Positions 47,333 through 60,868 of a DNA stretch of 64,000 nucleotides are shown piece after piece. The stretch is from Sistotremastrum niveocremeum HHB9708. Its lineage: Eukaryota > Basidiomycota > Agaricomycetes > Sistotremastrales > Sistotremastraceae. Below the pieces are notes generated by a model, which searched no databases, was not told the origin of the DNA, and saw nothing but the letters and a program-made list of their open reading frames with translations. The stretch is taken from positions 70,850-134,849 of the forward strand of contig KV419454.1 of the NCBI GenBank assembly GCA_001630475.1, given 5' to 3'. The first letter of the stretch is position 1, and each line of letters begins with the position of its first letter. The position numbers were made by a program, and so were the translations under genes.

Positions 47333-48087
47333 TGGAGTTGGAGGAGGGAGGTGAGTTTGTGAGTTGTTGAAGCGTTGTCGACGTTGATGGAGGCAGGCGC
47401 CGTGATGATTCAAACAAGGTTGATTCGGAGTCTTTGAATTGGCGGTGATGCAGTAGATGCAATCCACAAGTGAACGGCTTGGTATTCGTGGTTATCGACG
47501 TCGGACGAGAATGAGGTGAATGAGGTGATGTCGGCTGTCGTCAGCCTTTGACTGCAAACCGTCAGATTAATATTCAGCTACTGCGCCTAATAAGAGGACC
47601 ATGCACTAACAATGCTTCTCTTTATGAACCACCAGAACCAGTACTCAGACTAAGCTTGCAATTGGCTTAGCTTGCCATGAGCAGTCGAAATGGAGCTTGG
47701 GAGCGCAGAAGACGCGGTGTGACAGGGCGTGACGCAGCGCGTCTCGTCGTTTTTATTCGCTCTTGGCTCTAGACCTCATAAAGGGCGTTTGTTGCATGTG
47801 AAGCAATGCTTGAGAGTGTAATTTATTTTCTACTGAGACCAGGAATGAAAGTGTACGAGGGCGAATTTACAGTACAAAGTCCAAATATAATTGGAAAATA
47901 GAAATAAAAATAAGAACGCGTTGGCGAATGCTTGTGAGAGCGAACAGAGACGATGAGATAAAAGGGTAATAAACGTGGGAATTTAAAGTCCGGAAATAAA
48001 GTATGTGAACGACGAAGCCAGACAAGGACTGAATTTTTACTCCAGTCGCGTCTGGATAAGTGCCGGCAACTGGGCCTCCCCGGGTCA
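47333..48087. other. Spacer between Ask1 and MYND gene 2
   Basis: The 5' flank of ask1 and 3' flank of MYND gene 2, both on minus. No exon chain seen. AT content is higher near 47820-48010. Confidence 0.5.
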
Positions 48088-50350
48088 TCAGACCTGTATT
48101 TCTCGGGAGATACAGGCCTTTTTATGACGGGATATCCAATCTTGCTGCTGACTGTCACCATATCAGCGTTCATCCTTTCCGCAAGGGAACAGAAGCAAGT
48201 CAACCCACCATCGTTCAGAACAATACCTAATCTTCTCGCACCCCCCGCATTTCCTCAATCCCACACTAGCTCCTCGACACCGTCCGCAAAGTGCACTGAC
48301 ATCTGTATCTGTATCATCCACACCGGGGCCGGGAAGATTCCAATGCACTACAGAACCGACTGCTTCGATAAAAGGGGACCATCTTTTCGCTGCTTCTTCG
48401 TGCAGTTCGATGAATGCGTATGTAGCATCTTGAAGTTCCCAGAAAAAGCCGAAGAGATTGTCATCCAGGATCTCCATGCTTTCGCGAACATCGGAAATCT
48501 GGGTATTGTACGCGTCAGAATTCATTCGAGACACAAGGAAAGGATGACATTACCATTGACTCCAGAGTGACGCGATCGATACTCGAACCTCTCTTGAGAA
48601 GAGCGATCATGAAAGCCATGATCTGAATGACTTTCGATTCTGCAGATGTGGAGTCGAAAACCGCAGAGAGAGCCGTGAAACGATTATCAGCGTCGTTTAA
48701 CAAAGACTTCAAAGCATTCCTCGACGTCTCGTTGCTCATCTTCCTTGATAACTGCGTCACCGACATGCTGAACACATTCATAGCCATCTCGTACGCGAAC
48801 TGCTTCTTGAGATATGCTGTGCAATCTGCACAGCGTGCGCCCTGTTCTGCCCATTGAAAGTATTTTTGACCGACGAGCGACTTGATGGCTCCGTAATAGA
48901 AATAAGCGCGATCGGGCCATCGTTCCATTCCCCATACTGCCTTCACTCTGACCACCATATAATGCTTATGGATAGCGTCATCGTCTGCTCGACCTCCTTT
49001 GGCACTAAGAAAGTCGAGGATGTGTAAGGAGAGAGCGAGGCTGAGCACATCCGCTTCGTAATCCATCTTGTGGAATTTAAGGGCTGTCGACATGGCTGAG
49101 AGGGTGGATACATCGATCTCGGCACCGCCGTAGATTCTGTGGATAGGTCTTTTGAATTGATCCTCGGCGGGCTGAGGACCGTTCAGTGCGTAGTCGACGA
49201 ATTGGAGTGCGGTTTCGAGGGCATTCCAGGGAGTTCCGTCTGGAAGTTTCTTCTCTAGAACGCGGTCATATCTCTCAGAAAGACTTTTCTGACGCATAGC
49301 AGCGTCATCCTGAGGCACGACCCGTTTCGGGATCTGCGTCTCGGGATACTGTTTGCTAGCAGTGATATAGAAGAGATGGTGAGGGTTGCAAAGACGGATG
49401 TTCTGCGTCGAATCGTTGTAATAGGTGTTCAGGAGACCCATAAGACCCTTGCATCGCATAGACAATGAAGGGCAGAGGAGAAAGGCGACGAAGAGCGAGT
49501 TGCCCGCGTTGTCCGGCTGGCAGATGATAGCTTCGCTTTGATAATATGCGACCCACATCATGACTTCTGCCATTGCGTCGAGAGTGGCCCAAACCCACTC
49601 GGCACGACGAGCTAAATCAAGGATTTCCCGCGCGAGTGTGGGTAATTCGAGAGATGCCAATGATGTGGATGGCAGCGCGCGTTTCGTGATGAGTTTGTAG
49701 GAGTTTAGTGAGGTGAGATAGTATGATATGAGGGGAAGAATAATGGCGAGCATCTCGAGATTGTCGATGTAGATTGGGATTAAACGAGTTAGCTCCGGGA
49801 TCGCTTCGATCGCTTGCTCGTATACGGAGCTGAAACGGGCTGCGTCAAGGCAGTAAAGCAGATTGAGAAGAGTGAGTAGTGCAAGCAAGTGAGATTCGCG
49901 GGATGCATCTTTATGCTGTAGAGAACGAAGGACAAGCGCGTGGAATTTGGATCCTGCTACTCGGTCATTTGTCAAATCTTGATCCTACATGCGATGGAGA
50001 GCAAGGCTCGCTGCTCAAGCTCACCTTGTGTGAAGATTTCTTCCGCAACGACAATGTCTTTTGAGATATTCCGGATAATGTAGAGTACTCCGCCTATCAC
50101 ATTTATATGTTCCTCGTTTTTCTCGGCGCAAGTCAGCAGCTTCTGGACCACCGCAGCTGCTGATTTGGCCTTCAGGACACGCTTGAGTCCGCGGGGAGTG
50201 GAGACGTCTGAAATGTATTGGTGAGATTGGCCCGAGTCTCCAGTCAGCTGTGTTACCCTTACCTATATCCAGATGTCGACATACGACCTGAGACATAAGA
50301 TCCCACTTGTAAGGCTCAACGCCGTTGCATTCTTCGATAAGCTCGTTCAT
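48088..50350 (-). CDS. MYND zinc-finger protein 2 (paralog of gene at 36.2 kb)
   Basis: Five exons. It starts MNELIEECNGVEPYKWDLMS and follows MYND protein 1 block by block: LIPIYIDNLEMLAIILPLIS, MAEVMMWVAYYQSEAIICQP, LLCPSLSMRCKGLMGLLN, CNPHHLFYI, LPDGTPWNALETALQFVDYA, LNGPQ, and the Cys pair in GARCADCTAYLKKQFAYEM. The C-terminal MYND finger (CGRCRG..LRKCGGCEKIRYCSERCQQQDWISRHKKAC) is complete only if the last intron is spliced as CGG-TG|T after acceptor ..ggtgacag. The protein then ends ISREIQV. Without this splice the frame stops after a finger lacking half its ligands. Function unknown. Confidence 0.83.
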
Positions 50351-52988
<2,638 letters not shown>

Positions 52989-53106
52989 TGATCAGCCTCG
53001 TCAAGTCCCATTAAACGAAAGACGCTATGAAATGCACAGACAAATGCTGAGTATTGACAATTTAAGAGCTCTGTCGTCCTCGGTCATATGTGATTCCCAG
53101 TGGATA

Positions 53107-53443
53107 CTAAATCGATGCTAATGGTTGTGACAGCTCTGAGACGTGATTGAGTATCATTGTTATGGCCGAGTAGATGAAAGAGAGTTGCTTGTACACACCG
53201 CAATGGCTCACACACTGCGTCTCGGTGGGCCGACATAGTGCAACAGTAGGATGCTCCGCACAGCAGTCTCCACAAATAAGAGTGCAGGCCTTTATTAATA
53301 TCAGCAGAGCTTCCAAATAGCTATAAGGACTGCGGTCGCGGTACCTGCGGGTTTCCGCCGCCAGGGAAAGCACATTCGGAAGCTTGGGTGCTAGCTGTGG
53401 AGATGGAGGAAAGTATTAAGATTGGGAGAAGGAGACCCTTCAT
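53107..53443 (-). CDS. Small secreted protein with eight cysteines
   Basis: Three exons encode about 72 residues. The signal peptide is GLLLPILILSSISTASTQA. The mature part of ~50 residues has cysteines spaced C-x10-C-x3-C-x2-CC-x8-C-x6-C-x3-C and ends ELSQPLASI. The first intron follows GGGNPQ, the second follows CVSHC. Eight cysteines allow four disulfides, as in many small secreted fungal proteins. I recognise no family; the spacing does not fit hydrophobins (which need four pairs including two CC) or CFEM. It is convergent with the xylanase, with 296 bp between stop codons. The last splice is the least certain. Confidence 0.6.
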
Positions 53444-54092
53444 CTTGTCGAGTTGTGATGTCGAAAGAGCTAGGGGTTTATCTGTAGACGTATGGTGCGC
53501 AAGCGTTCATCAAGATGCAAGACAGCCGATCTTCGAGAATATAAAGCATTGAATGTGGGAAGGCTGAACCTCTTTATGGTATCGACGGCTGTTTGCCCAG
53601 CAGTCTCATGCGGTACAACGTATGTTACATCATGTATGATGCAGAGTTTGGTCGATAGCGTAAATAGATCGAGGGCGGGGGCGGTTGAGGGGAGCATTCG
53701 GGGAGAGTATAGGAAAAAATACACGCATTTGCAAGTAGACATGAGTCGACAGAAAACCTTGACATGACCAGATACTCCCAAAGGGACCATCATGTTCATG
53801 CTTGATTTCAATGAGTTAGCGGTTCAGACGCGTCAGTCTGATCGTCAGCTAATATCGCTCCGAGTTGTGCACTTCGAAGGGTGAATGACTCGACGGATCA
53901 TGAAGGATTGCCACAGTTATTCCATCCCAAATCGCATGCGCCAGGGATAGCAGAGACAGGTTGCAAGACTGAATTGAGCACTAGGACCATTAACCCAAGC
54001 AAAATACACGCAGCCTCTTGAGTGTTGATGTCGAGAGGAGTTTAGCAGTTGCACGTGTTTTCTTCGAACTGGTGTCCGCTACCTTGACTTCA
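53444..54092. other. Spacer between the cysteine-rich gene and DUF6535 gene 1
   Basis: Divergent region of 650 bp. Open frames on both strands lack motifs. No gene called. Confidence 0.4.
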
Positions 54093-56448
54093 ATGATGTC
54101 GAAGGCAGAGTCATCCTCTTCCGCATCCCACATAGAACAGCAGACTCCGGGCACGGCACAAGATCCATTTGACACGCCTTTGTTCAATCGGTTGCTCGGA
54201 TTGATCGAAAAGCAGAACGTAGCGGCCGAAGAACAAAAGAGAACATTAGAAGAACAGAAGAAGACGCTCGATGAGCAGAGCAAGAAATTTGATGTGTTAA
54301 TCAGAGATGCGCTGAAAGGTGAGATGATCATTGGGCGATGATCGTGTATATGCAGGTGCTGACGGGATAACAAAGATGACCAACCGTATGAAGAGAAACC
54401 TTTGCGCGACGAACCAACATGGAGTGCACTGTACGAAATAGCCACCACGAAAATGAAGGAAGAAGCAGAGGAGTGGAAAGGCTTGATGGATGTCTCGTTG
54501 GTCTTCGTAAGTGGAATGTTTGCTGAAGAAAAGTCCAGAGATTACAACTTTGGTGCAGATTGCCATCTTTTTGGCGGTGCTAACTGCTTTCCTTGTTCCG
54601 GCTGCTCAAAGCCTGTCACAAAGCCCTGGAAATTCTGGTGCTCCAACCAATTCTACTCTCAGCAATTCTACTTCTCTTCCTGCACCCCTGCCCCCACGTT
54701 CGGCTGAAAACGTCTGCGCGTTATATTATTTGGCATTGATCACTGCCGTACGTTGCTGTTCCATCCATGAAAGAGCGTGAACTCATATGCTTTATCAGAT
54801 GTGCAATGCCGTTCTTTGCGTCCTGGGCCGTCAGTGGGTAGGAAAACTGCTTAGCAGGCCGGCTGGCAAGAGGTACCGGGAGTGGACGATACGACACGAG
54901 GAACGTAAAACTCTCGCGTATGTGTGGATCAAGCCCCTTGTGGCCATTCTCTACTGGTCTCTCCTGCTTTCTATCGGGATTTTCATCTCCGGACTACTCT
55001 ATCAACTGCGAAACTTGTCCACCTCCTTTGACGGAACTGCTCGCACCCTCGAAGCAACATGGGGATTAGGTCTCGTCCTTGTGGCGGGAATCCTTGCGAC
55101 GGTTGCGGCGACATCAATACATGCCGTTCGATTTGATTCTTCACCCTTCGAAGGATCACTGAGTAGAGCTGTGGCGAAAATCCTTCTGCTTCTTGGTGAA
55201 AGGTGGAAGTGGGCCGAGAAGTTGAGAGTCGAGGTTGATTGGAAGTTCGACTATCCGACTCAGATCCGCACCTACATGCAATTGGTCTCTGAAGCCAGCG
55301 ATCCCAAGCTGCTGGACCGGGTGGTCCCTTCTTTTTCGGTCATCTTGTGGCTGGTGCATCGGGATTTACCGCTGGATCTTCTGAAAAGTACCTATGAACG
55401 ATTGATGGCGACCGACACGTCTATCCGAGTCAGAGAGACTGTCCTAGCCCACTTCTCTCGCTTCGTTGCCTACTGTCGAAAGAGTCGCGAGGACCTGCGC
55501 GGACGACTGTCAGACAAGCCTTTGCTGGATTTCTTGATCGAGAAATGCTCATTCCCAGATTATGCTCCCGCAGCAGCCTTTTTCTCCTCGTTCTACGAAG
55601 GCAGCGGTGATCTTCTTCCGGTTTCTGCACTCCCCACAGGGGAGTGTATAGCGCACCTTTTATGCACCTACGATCAGAATGGCGATCTGGGTGATCGCTC
55701 GTTGATCTTCTTTCGGGCCGTTGACTATTGCTATACACTGCTGAAGGAAGACCGAAATGCTGAACTTCTCGCAATCCTAGCTCATGTAGATGAACTTTCT
55801 ATCCTGAGATCATTCATCCGAGCACCTGACTACCTCCCATCCTTCGACTTTATCCACTCCATAGTCATGGGCCGCGAGATTCAGGCCCTGCGTGGGCTCT
55901 CCCCGTTTATCAACATTCCTGAGAATTACGCGGTATACGATCAAAATATGGCACTTGTTCTAGACGCGATAGTAGCGGGGCTTGATAGTCCACTCCCTCC
56001 TGATGTCGACATCTGTCCCTTCATTTCTTCGCTATGTCAAGAACCTCGGCGCGTCTCTTGGGGATGGGCCAGTGACGCTGTGTCGTCTATACTCACTCAC
56101 TGTGACATTTCGTCGCTGTCCGACTTGGAGGCCGTTCATAGATTCCTGCGACTCTGCCTAGACCAGGATTTATTCGACGATGAAGATGGATTCTACCACA
56201 CTAGATCAGCGACTGTTGCTCGTGCTCGACTCATACTTGAACGTGAGTGCGGATCTCTCCGTTCCCTTGACTCCTCTGATTTATCGACAGAAAATCGAGT
56301 TCTCTTCGAAAACGTCAGGCCTCATCATCTCGATTCTCCTGAAGCTCCTCCGGTTATACCTGATTCATCTCTACTCACTCAGGGTCACTCTCATTACTCC
56401 GTCCATATCGAGATGACTGAGGTTCCTTCTCCCCCTGTTGATTCATAA
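54093..56448 (+). CDS. DUF6535-type multi-spanning membrane protein 1
   Basis: Five exons. The N-terminal coiled coil is built of heptad-like EEQKKTLDEQ units (residues about 30-75). A conserved soluble block follows (RDEPTWSALYEIATTKMKEE, AEEWKGLMDVSLVF), then membrane helices IAIFLAVLTAFLVPAAQSL, VCALYYLALITAMCNAVLCV, PLVAILYWSLLLSIGIFISG and LGLVLVAGILATVAATS. A cytosolic helical domain of ~400 residues comes next (VRETVLAHFSRF, CTYDQNGDLGDRS) and a tail ending SVHIEMTEVPSPPVDS. The membrane block matches what is annotated DUF6535 in basidiomycetes; function unknown. The last intron is 48 nt, a multiple of three without a stop, so retained and spliced forms are both in frame. The start is the internal ATG matching the paralogs. 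Confidence 0.82.
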
Positions 56449-56724
56449 GTCTTATGGGGGGGACCCAAGGCCTTTCCTCGTTTATACTGACGGCTCATGT
56501 CAATGAATCAAAACTAAAAATCAAAGTGACTTCAGGAGAATGATCAATTGATGTTGTAAATGGCCTGCAACATAATCTGTGATGATCAAGACCGCTCGTC
56601 GTACGACAGTTGTGATAAAACAAGAGCCAGCCTGAGCATATTACGTAATCTGTATCTCCTGAGTTCGAGCCACCATTCACGCTGCACTGTCTGCACTCCT
56701 TGCGTCTTCGAGAAGGTCTCGACG

Positions 56725-58102
56725 ATGGCAGATCTCATAAGCTCCCGGCAAGACCCCACTATCGATCAAGCCAGCTCAATCGAGTGCAAGTCTCCGCCTG
56801 AAAGCATGAATAACTCGCGACTGCCTGTGGATATCTTCGCAGTCATCGCGGAAAACCTCGTAGACCAGCCTCATACTCTCGCTATTCTCGCTCGAACATG
56901 CCACGTCGTCCAATATGTCTCCGAAAGGGTGCTTTATCGAACCATCACTTACGAACATCAGTCGAAACGAGCGGAGAAGATTTGCGACGCATTGAATAAC
57001 AGGACTGCAAAATACGTTAAAGAGCTTATCATAACAGATATACGACAAGCCGTACCAGACGTACTTTTCGACGAGATTCCTTCGCCCTCTTTCATATCGT
57101 CGCTCTTCGAATACGTCGTCCCCCCATTCCATTTGATGGACGGTCTCCATTCACTGTCTTTTCTCGTGGCCGAAAATTGCCCATCTTTATCGCCCAATGT
57201 TGTAGTGGCTCTCCACGATATCGAGGGCAACATCGTGGAATACGATCCTTATCGCGGACTGTGGGAGTGCTTTGTTTCGACGTTCCAGGGTTCCCTGAAG
57301 ACCTTCCGCTGCACACTAAATCTGCCATCTTCCGATTTCTCATTTTTGACTCGTCAAGCTCCTTCCCTCGAACTCTTGCAAATGTCGACCGCAGTACCAA
57401 TCAACCTCCCATGTACTCCGAACCTACGCACGCTCGAAATCACCGGGCTCTCATTACACTCGATGCTCAAAGATACAGACCATCTATATGACTCATTCCC
57501 TCGTGTCGTACACCCTCAGACGATCCTCGTTTTGGATCTCAGGAGGTTTCAAGGCCTTCCGCCGTTGCTCTTGAAAAGCGTCGAGTGGATGGCAGTTCGC
57601 CCGGATCTCGTCGCCATTGACTTGAGCGGTCTGGCCATATACCAGCCGGAGTTGTATGCTGCAATGGCTCGTTCTTTTCCCAATTTGAGAGTTCTGAATG
57701 GGGTGAAACTCTTCCCGCCTTCGATTTCGACTGACGGGGTAAGTGCATACTTTTGGCTGAGTCTCTCTGCATTATTGACGAACCCCCGTGTAGTACGAGA
57801 TGAACACATGGGTGCAGTTACTCTATGCCCTAGGACACATCTGTTCCCTCACTTCTCTGGGCCTCTCATCGAATACAAGTGCGCTGAGTTATCTATGCGA
57901 ACGATTCCTCGAGTATCCAGCGACCAGACAGAAGCAAGGAGAATTCAAACATCTCACATCTATCTTTGTTGCGAAGAGTATCACGGACGCTTCCGTCAAT
58001 TATGAAAAGATAAAAAATCCGGATACCAACGAATGGGACACTACGACTGGCGGGTCTGTGATTCATTGGTGGAGAGCGAAAGTAGACGAGATGCTGATGT
58101 GA
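56725..58102 (+). CDS. F-box-like protein
   Basis: Two exons joined at SISTDG|YEMNTW. The N-terminus carries an F-box-like segment (RLPVDIFAVIAENLVDQ..TLAILARTCHVVQYVSERVLYRTI), as in many basidiomycete F-box proteins. The remaining ~400 residues resemble leucine-rich-repeat-type solenoids (LRTLEITGLSL, LVLDLRRFQGLPPLLL, FPNLRVLNGVKLFPP). F-box proteins bring substrates to SCF ubiquitin ligases; the target is unknown. The start MADLISS was chosen because the in-frame extension up to 56560 does not look conserved. It sits between two DUF6535 copies. Confidence 0.72.
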
Positions 58103-58337
58103 TGATATGGGTGTGTGGGGGCCATTCTTGTTCACGGTTTAGATGCAGGCATGAAGACCGTAATTCGGAAATGATTATAGCTTATGTATCCTGACTCTCA
58201 AATCAAACAAAGCGATCGGCTCTAATCTTCGGGTGCAGTTACTTATCCGCATCTTGAACACTGCCTCGCCTCGTCTCACCGTTATCGGGTACTTAATTGC
58301 TGCATATTGCTTCACTGCCCTGTTTGTCCCTTCAGCC

Positions 58338-60650
58338 ATGTCGGCTACATCACAGAACTCAACCACAGTAGCCGCCCCGTCAGATCCTTTCGATACTCCC
58401 CTGTTTCGCGAGCTCCTTGGGCTGGTTCGGAAGCAGAATGACACCTTAGAAGAACACAAGAAAAAGGTCGAGGAGCAGCTTGAAGGGCACAAACAAGCCT
58501 TGGATGAGCATGGCAAGAAGTTTGATGTATTAATTGGAGATGCTTTGAAAGGTGAGGCGAACATGGTTGTGTGGGAGACACTGTACTGACGCCAGTCCAA
58601 AGACGACCAGCCTTATGACCATAAAGGTATCAAAGATGAGCCTACGTGGAGTGCACTTTATGAAATTGCGACGGGAAAGATGAAAGAGGAGGCTGAAGAA
58701 TAGAAAGGCTTGATGGATGTATCGTTGGTTTTCGTACGCCGTACTTTGGTTTATCAAAAGCGCATCTAACATTTCACTAGATCGCTATTTTCTTGACCGT
58801 CCTTACTGCCTTCCTCGTGCCGGCAGCCCAAAGCTTGTCCTCTAATCCTGGCAGTACCGGCAATGCTAGTATATCTAGCAACTCGACGAAGTCACCGCCT
58901 CCGCTGCCCCCACGGTCTGACGAGAACGTATGCTCGCTATACTATCTGGCATTGATCATTGCCGTACGCAATCGACGCTCTTTCTACGAGCTTGCAAACT
59001 AATACCGACTTTCAGATGTGCAATGCTGTCTTGTGTGTGATAGGTCGCCAATGGGTTGGGAAACTCTTAAGCAGGCCTGTAGGAAGGACGCACTGCGAGC
59101 GTACGATGCGCCATGAAGAACGGAAACGGCTATCAATGGTGTGGCTCAAACCTCTCGTTGTCGTGTTATACTGGTCCCTCCTCTCCTCCATCGGCTTGTT
59201 TATCGCCGGGCTGCTATATCAACTTCAGCTCCTGTCCACATCTTTCGATGAGAGAGCTCGAGTCCTCGAGACGACATGGGCATTGGGGCTAATCTTTGCC
59301 GCAGGCATCATTGCAATCATTGCCGCGACTACCATCCACGCTATTCGATTCGATTGCTCCCCGTTCGAAGGGTCACTGAGCAGGGTGACTTTGAGATTAC
59401 TACAACTCATGACGGCCAGGTGGAATTGGAGGATCAGAATTCAATTGGACTGGAAATTCAATGGTTCCGCACTAGTGACCACTTACATGCGATTGGTCAC
59501 CGAGGCAAGCGATCCAAGATTGCTCGATCGGGCGGTGCCATCTTTTTCCTATCAATGGCTGTCTGGAGGCATGGAACACATGGAGCTGTTGGAACAGGCC
59601 TACGAACGTTTGTTGGCATCCGATGCCTCCACTCGAGTACGAGAGACAGTCCACGCTGAATGCCTCCGCTTTTCTGCGTTCTGCCGTGAACACATGGAAT
59701 GGACACATACGACATTGAAACGAAATATGATCGACTTCCTTGTCGAGCGATGTGCAAGTCTCGCCCAGTATCCAGCCGGGGTATTCTTTACTTCATTTGA
59801 TACGGACAACGCGGACTTGCTGACGGTCTCGTCCCTCCCGGCTGAAGAATGCATTGCTCGGGTTCTATGCACGTATGATCAAGACAAGCAGTTAGGTTGT
59901 CGTGTTTGGATCTTTCGCCACGCCTTGAAATATTGTCACACTCTTCTTGACAACCAAAAGCTCGAGGACCTAAACCGAATACTCTCGCACGTTGATTATC
60001 CCTCTGTCCTCCGTTCTCTTTTCCGGGCCCCTTTCAGTTTTCAACCAGCTCAGCTTCTCCGCTATCTGATTCAAGGGCGCGAAATTGAGGCCTTGCGTAT
60101 TCTCATTCCACTTCTCACCAGTTCTGAGATCCCGCAAAGATCAGACTTCCATATTGCTGTGAATCTCGGAGATATGATGCAAAATATTGACACCGAAATC
60201 GAGATCCCTTCAGACATCGATCTGTCTCCATACATTGCACTGATCGTTCGTGAGCGCGTGAGCCACGTGTCGAATACTGGCGATATGCCAGTTATGCCGC
60301 CGTGGCCTATATCAAGCGCTCTAAACCGTCCGCTTGGATGAGACCTGATGCGATTCATCAGTTCCTCAAGTTATGCGCTGCCCCAACTCTCTTTCTCAAT
60401 GAATCGGAATATTTTCGAACATCCGATGAAATTCGTACTCAGGCCCAGGTGCTTCTCCGTCGTGCGTATCTCTTTGCTTTCCTTCGTAAACCGAGCTGAC
60501 CTCGCTGCAGAATATGAGACGACGCTTTCCGGTAGCGCCGGTGATCCCGCTGCGCCCTCTGTTGGCTTCTCTCTTACGCATCCGGTTCTTCCATCTGATG
60601 ACATATTATCGGTCCACATTGAAATGTCCAATTTCTCAACTCATTCTTGA
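58338..60650 (+). pseudogene. DUF6535-type gene 2, disrupted
   Basis: Same exon plan as copies 1 and 3: coiled coil (LGLVRKQNDTLEEHKKKVEE), DEPTWSALYEIATGKMKEE, membrane helices (IAIFLTVLTAFLVPAAQSLS; LVVVLYWSLLSSIGLFIAG) and helical domain (LCTYDQDKQLGCRV, LSHVDYPSVLRSLFRAP), ending SVHIEMSNFSTHS. Two lesions are visible. At 58701-58703 the conserved Trp codon of EEWKGLMDV is TAG. Near 60255-60270 the frame shifts by one, from ..IALIVRERVSH to the frame reading YWRYASYAAVAYIKR. The long exon between them is otherwise open, so inactivation looks recent. A sequencing error could explain one lesion, less easily both. Confidence 0.75.
58701..58703 (+). other. Premature TAG in DUF6535 gene 2
   Basis: GAA-GAA-TAG-AAA-GGC-TTG-ATG, where both paralogs have TGG (Trp). 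It is within an exon in the spliced frame. Confidence 0.8.
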
Positions 60651-60868
60651 ACGAGCCTGTGGTGCGATATCGCGCAAAGTCTGTGCTTCGAATGCGGCTT
60701 TCCAGTCGTTGTTTCAGTGCTACAGCATAAACATGGTCACAACCCAGGAAATTGACATCATACCCATATCGAACGGATCTTGATTCTCATTCTCAGTGAT
60801 TTACTTGTAATCCAGTTTCCATTCTCAGAGCTGTGATGGACCCTGTATACTCGAAAATGACAATAGTG

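Noticed and set aside
48088-48200. Ending MYND protein 2 within the unspliced frame (WWVDLLLFPCG..)
   Set aside because: That would leave the zinc finger incomplete; splicing at CGG-TG|T restores all ligands, as in the paralog.
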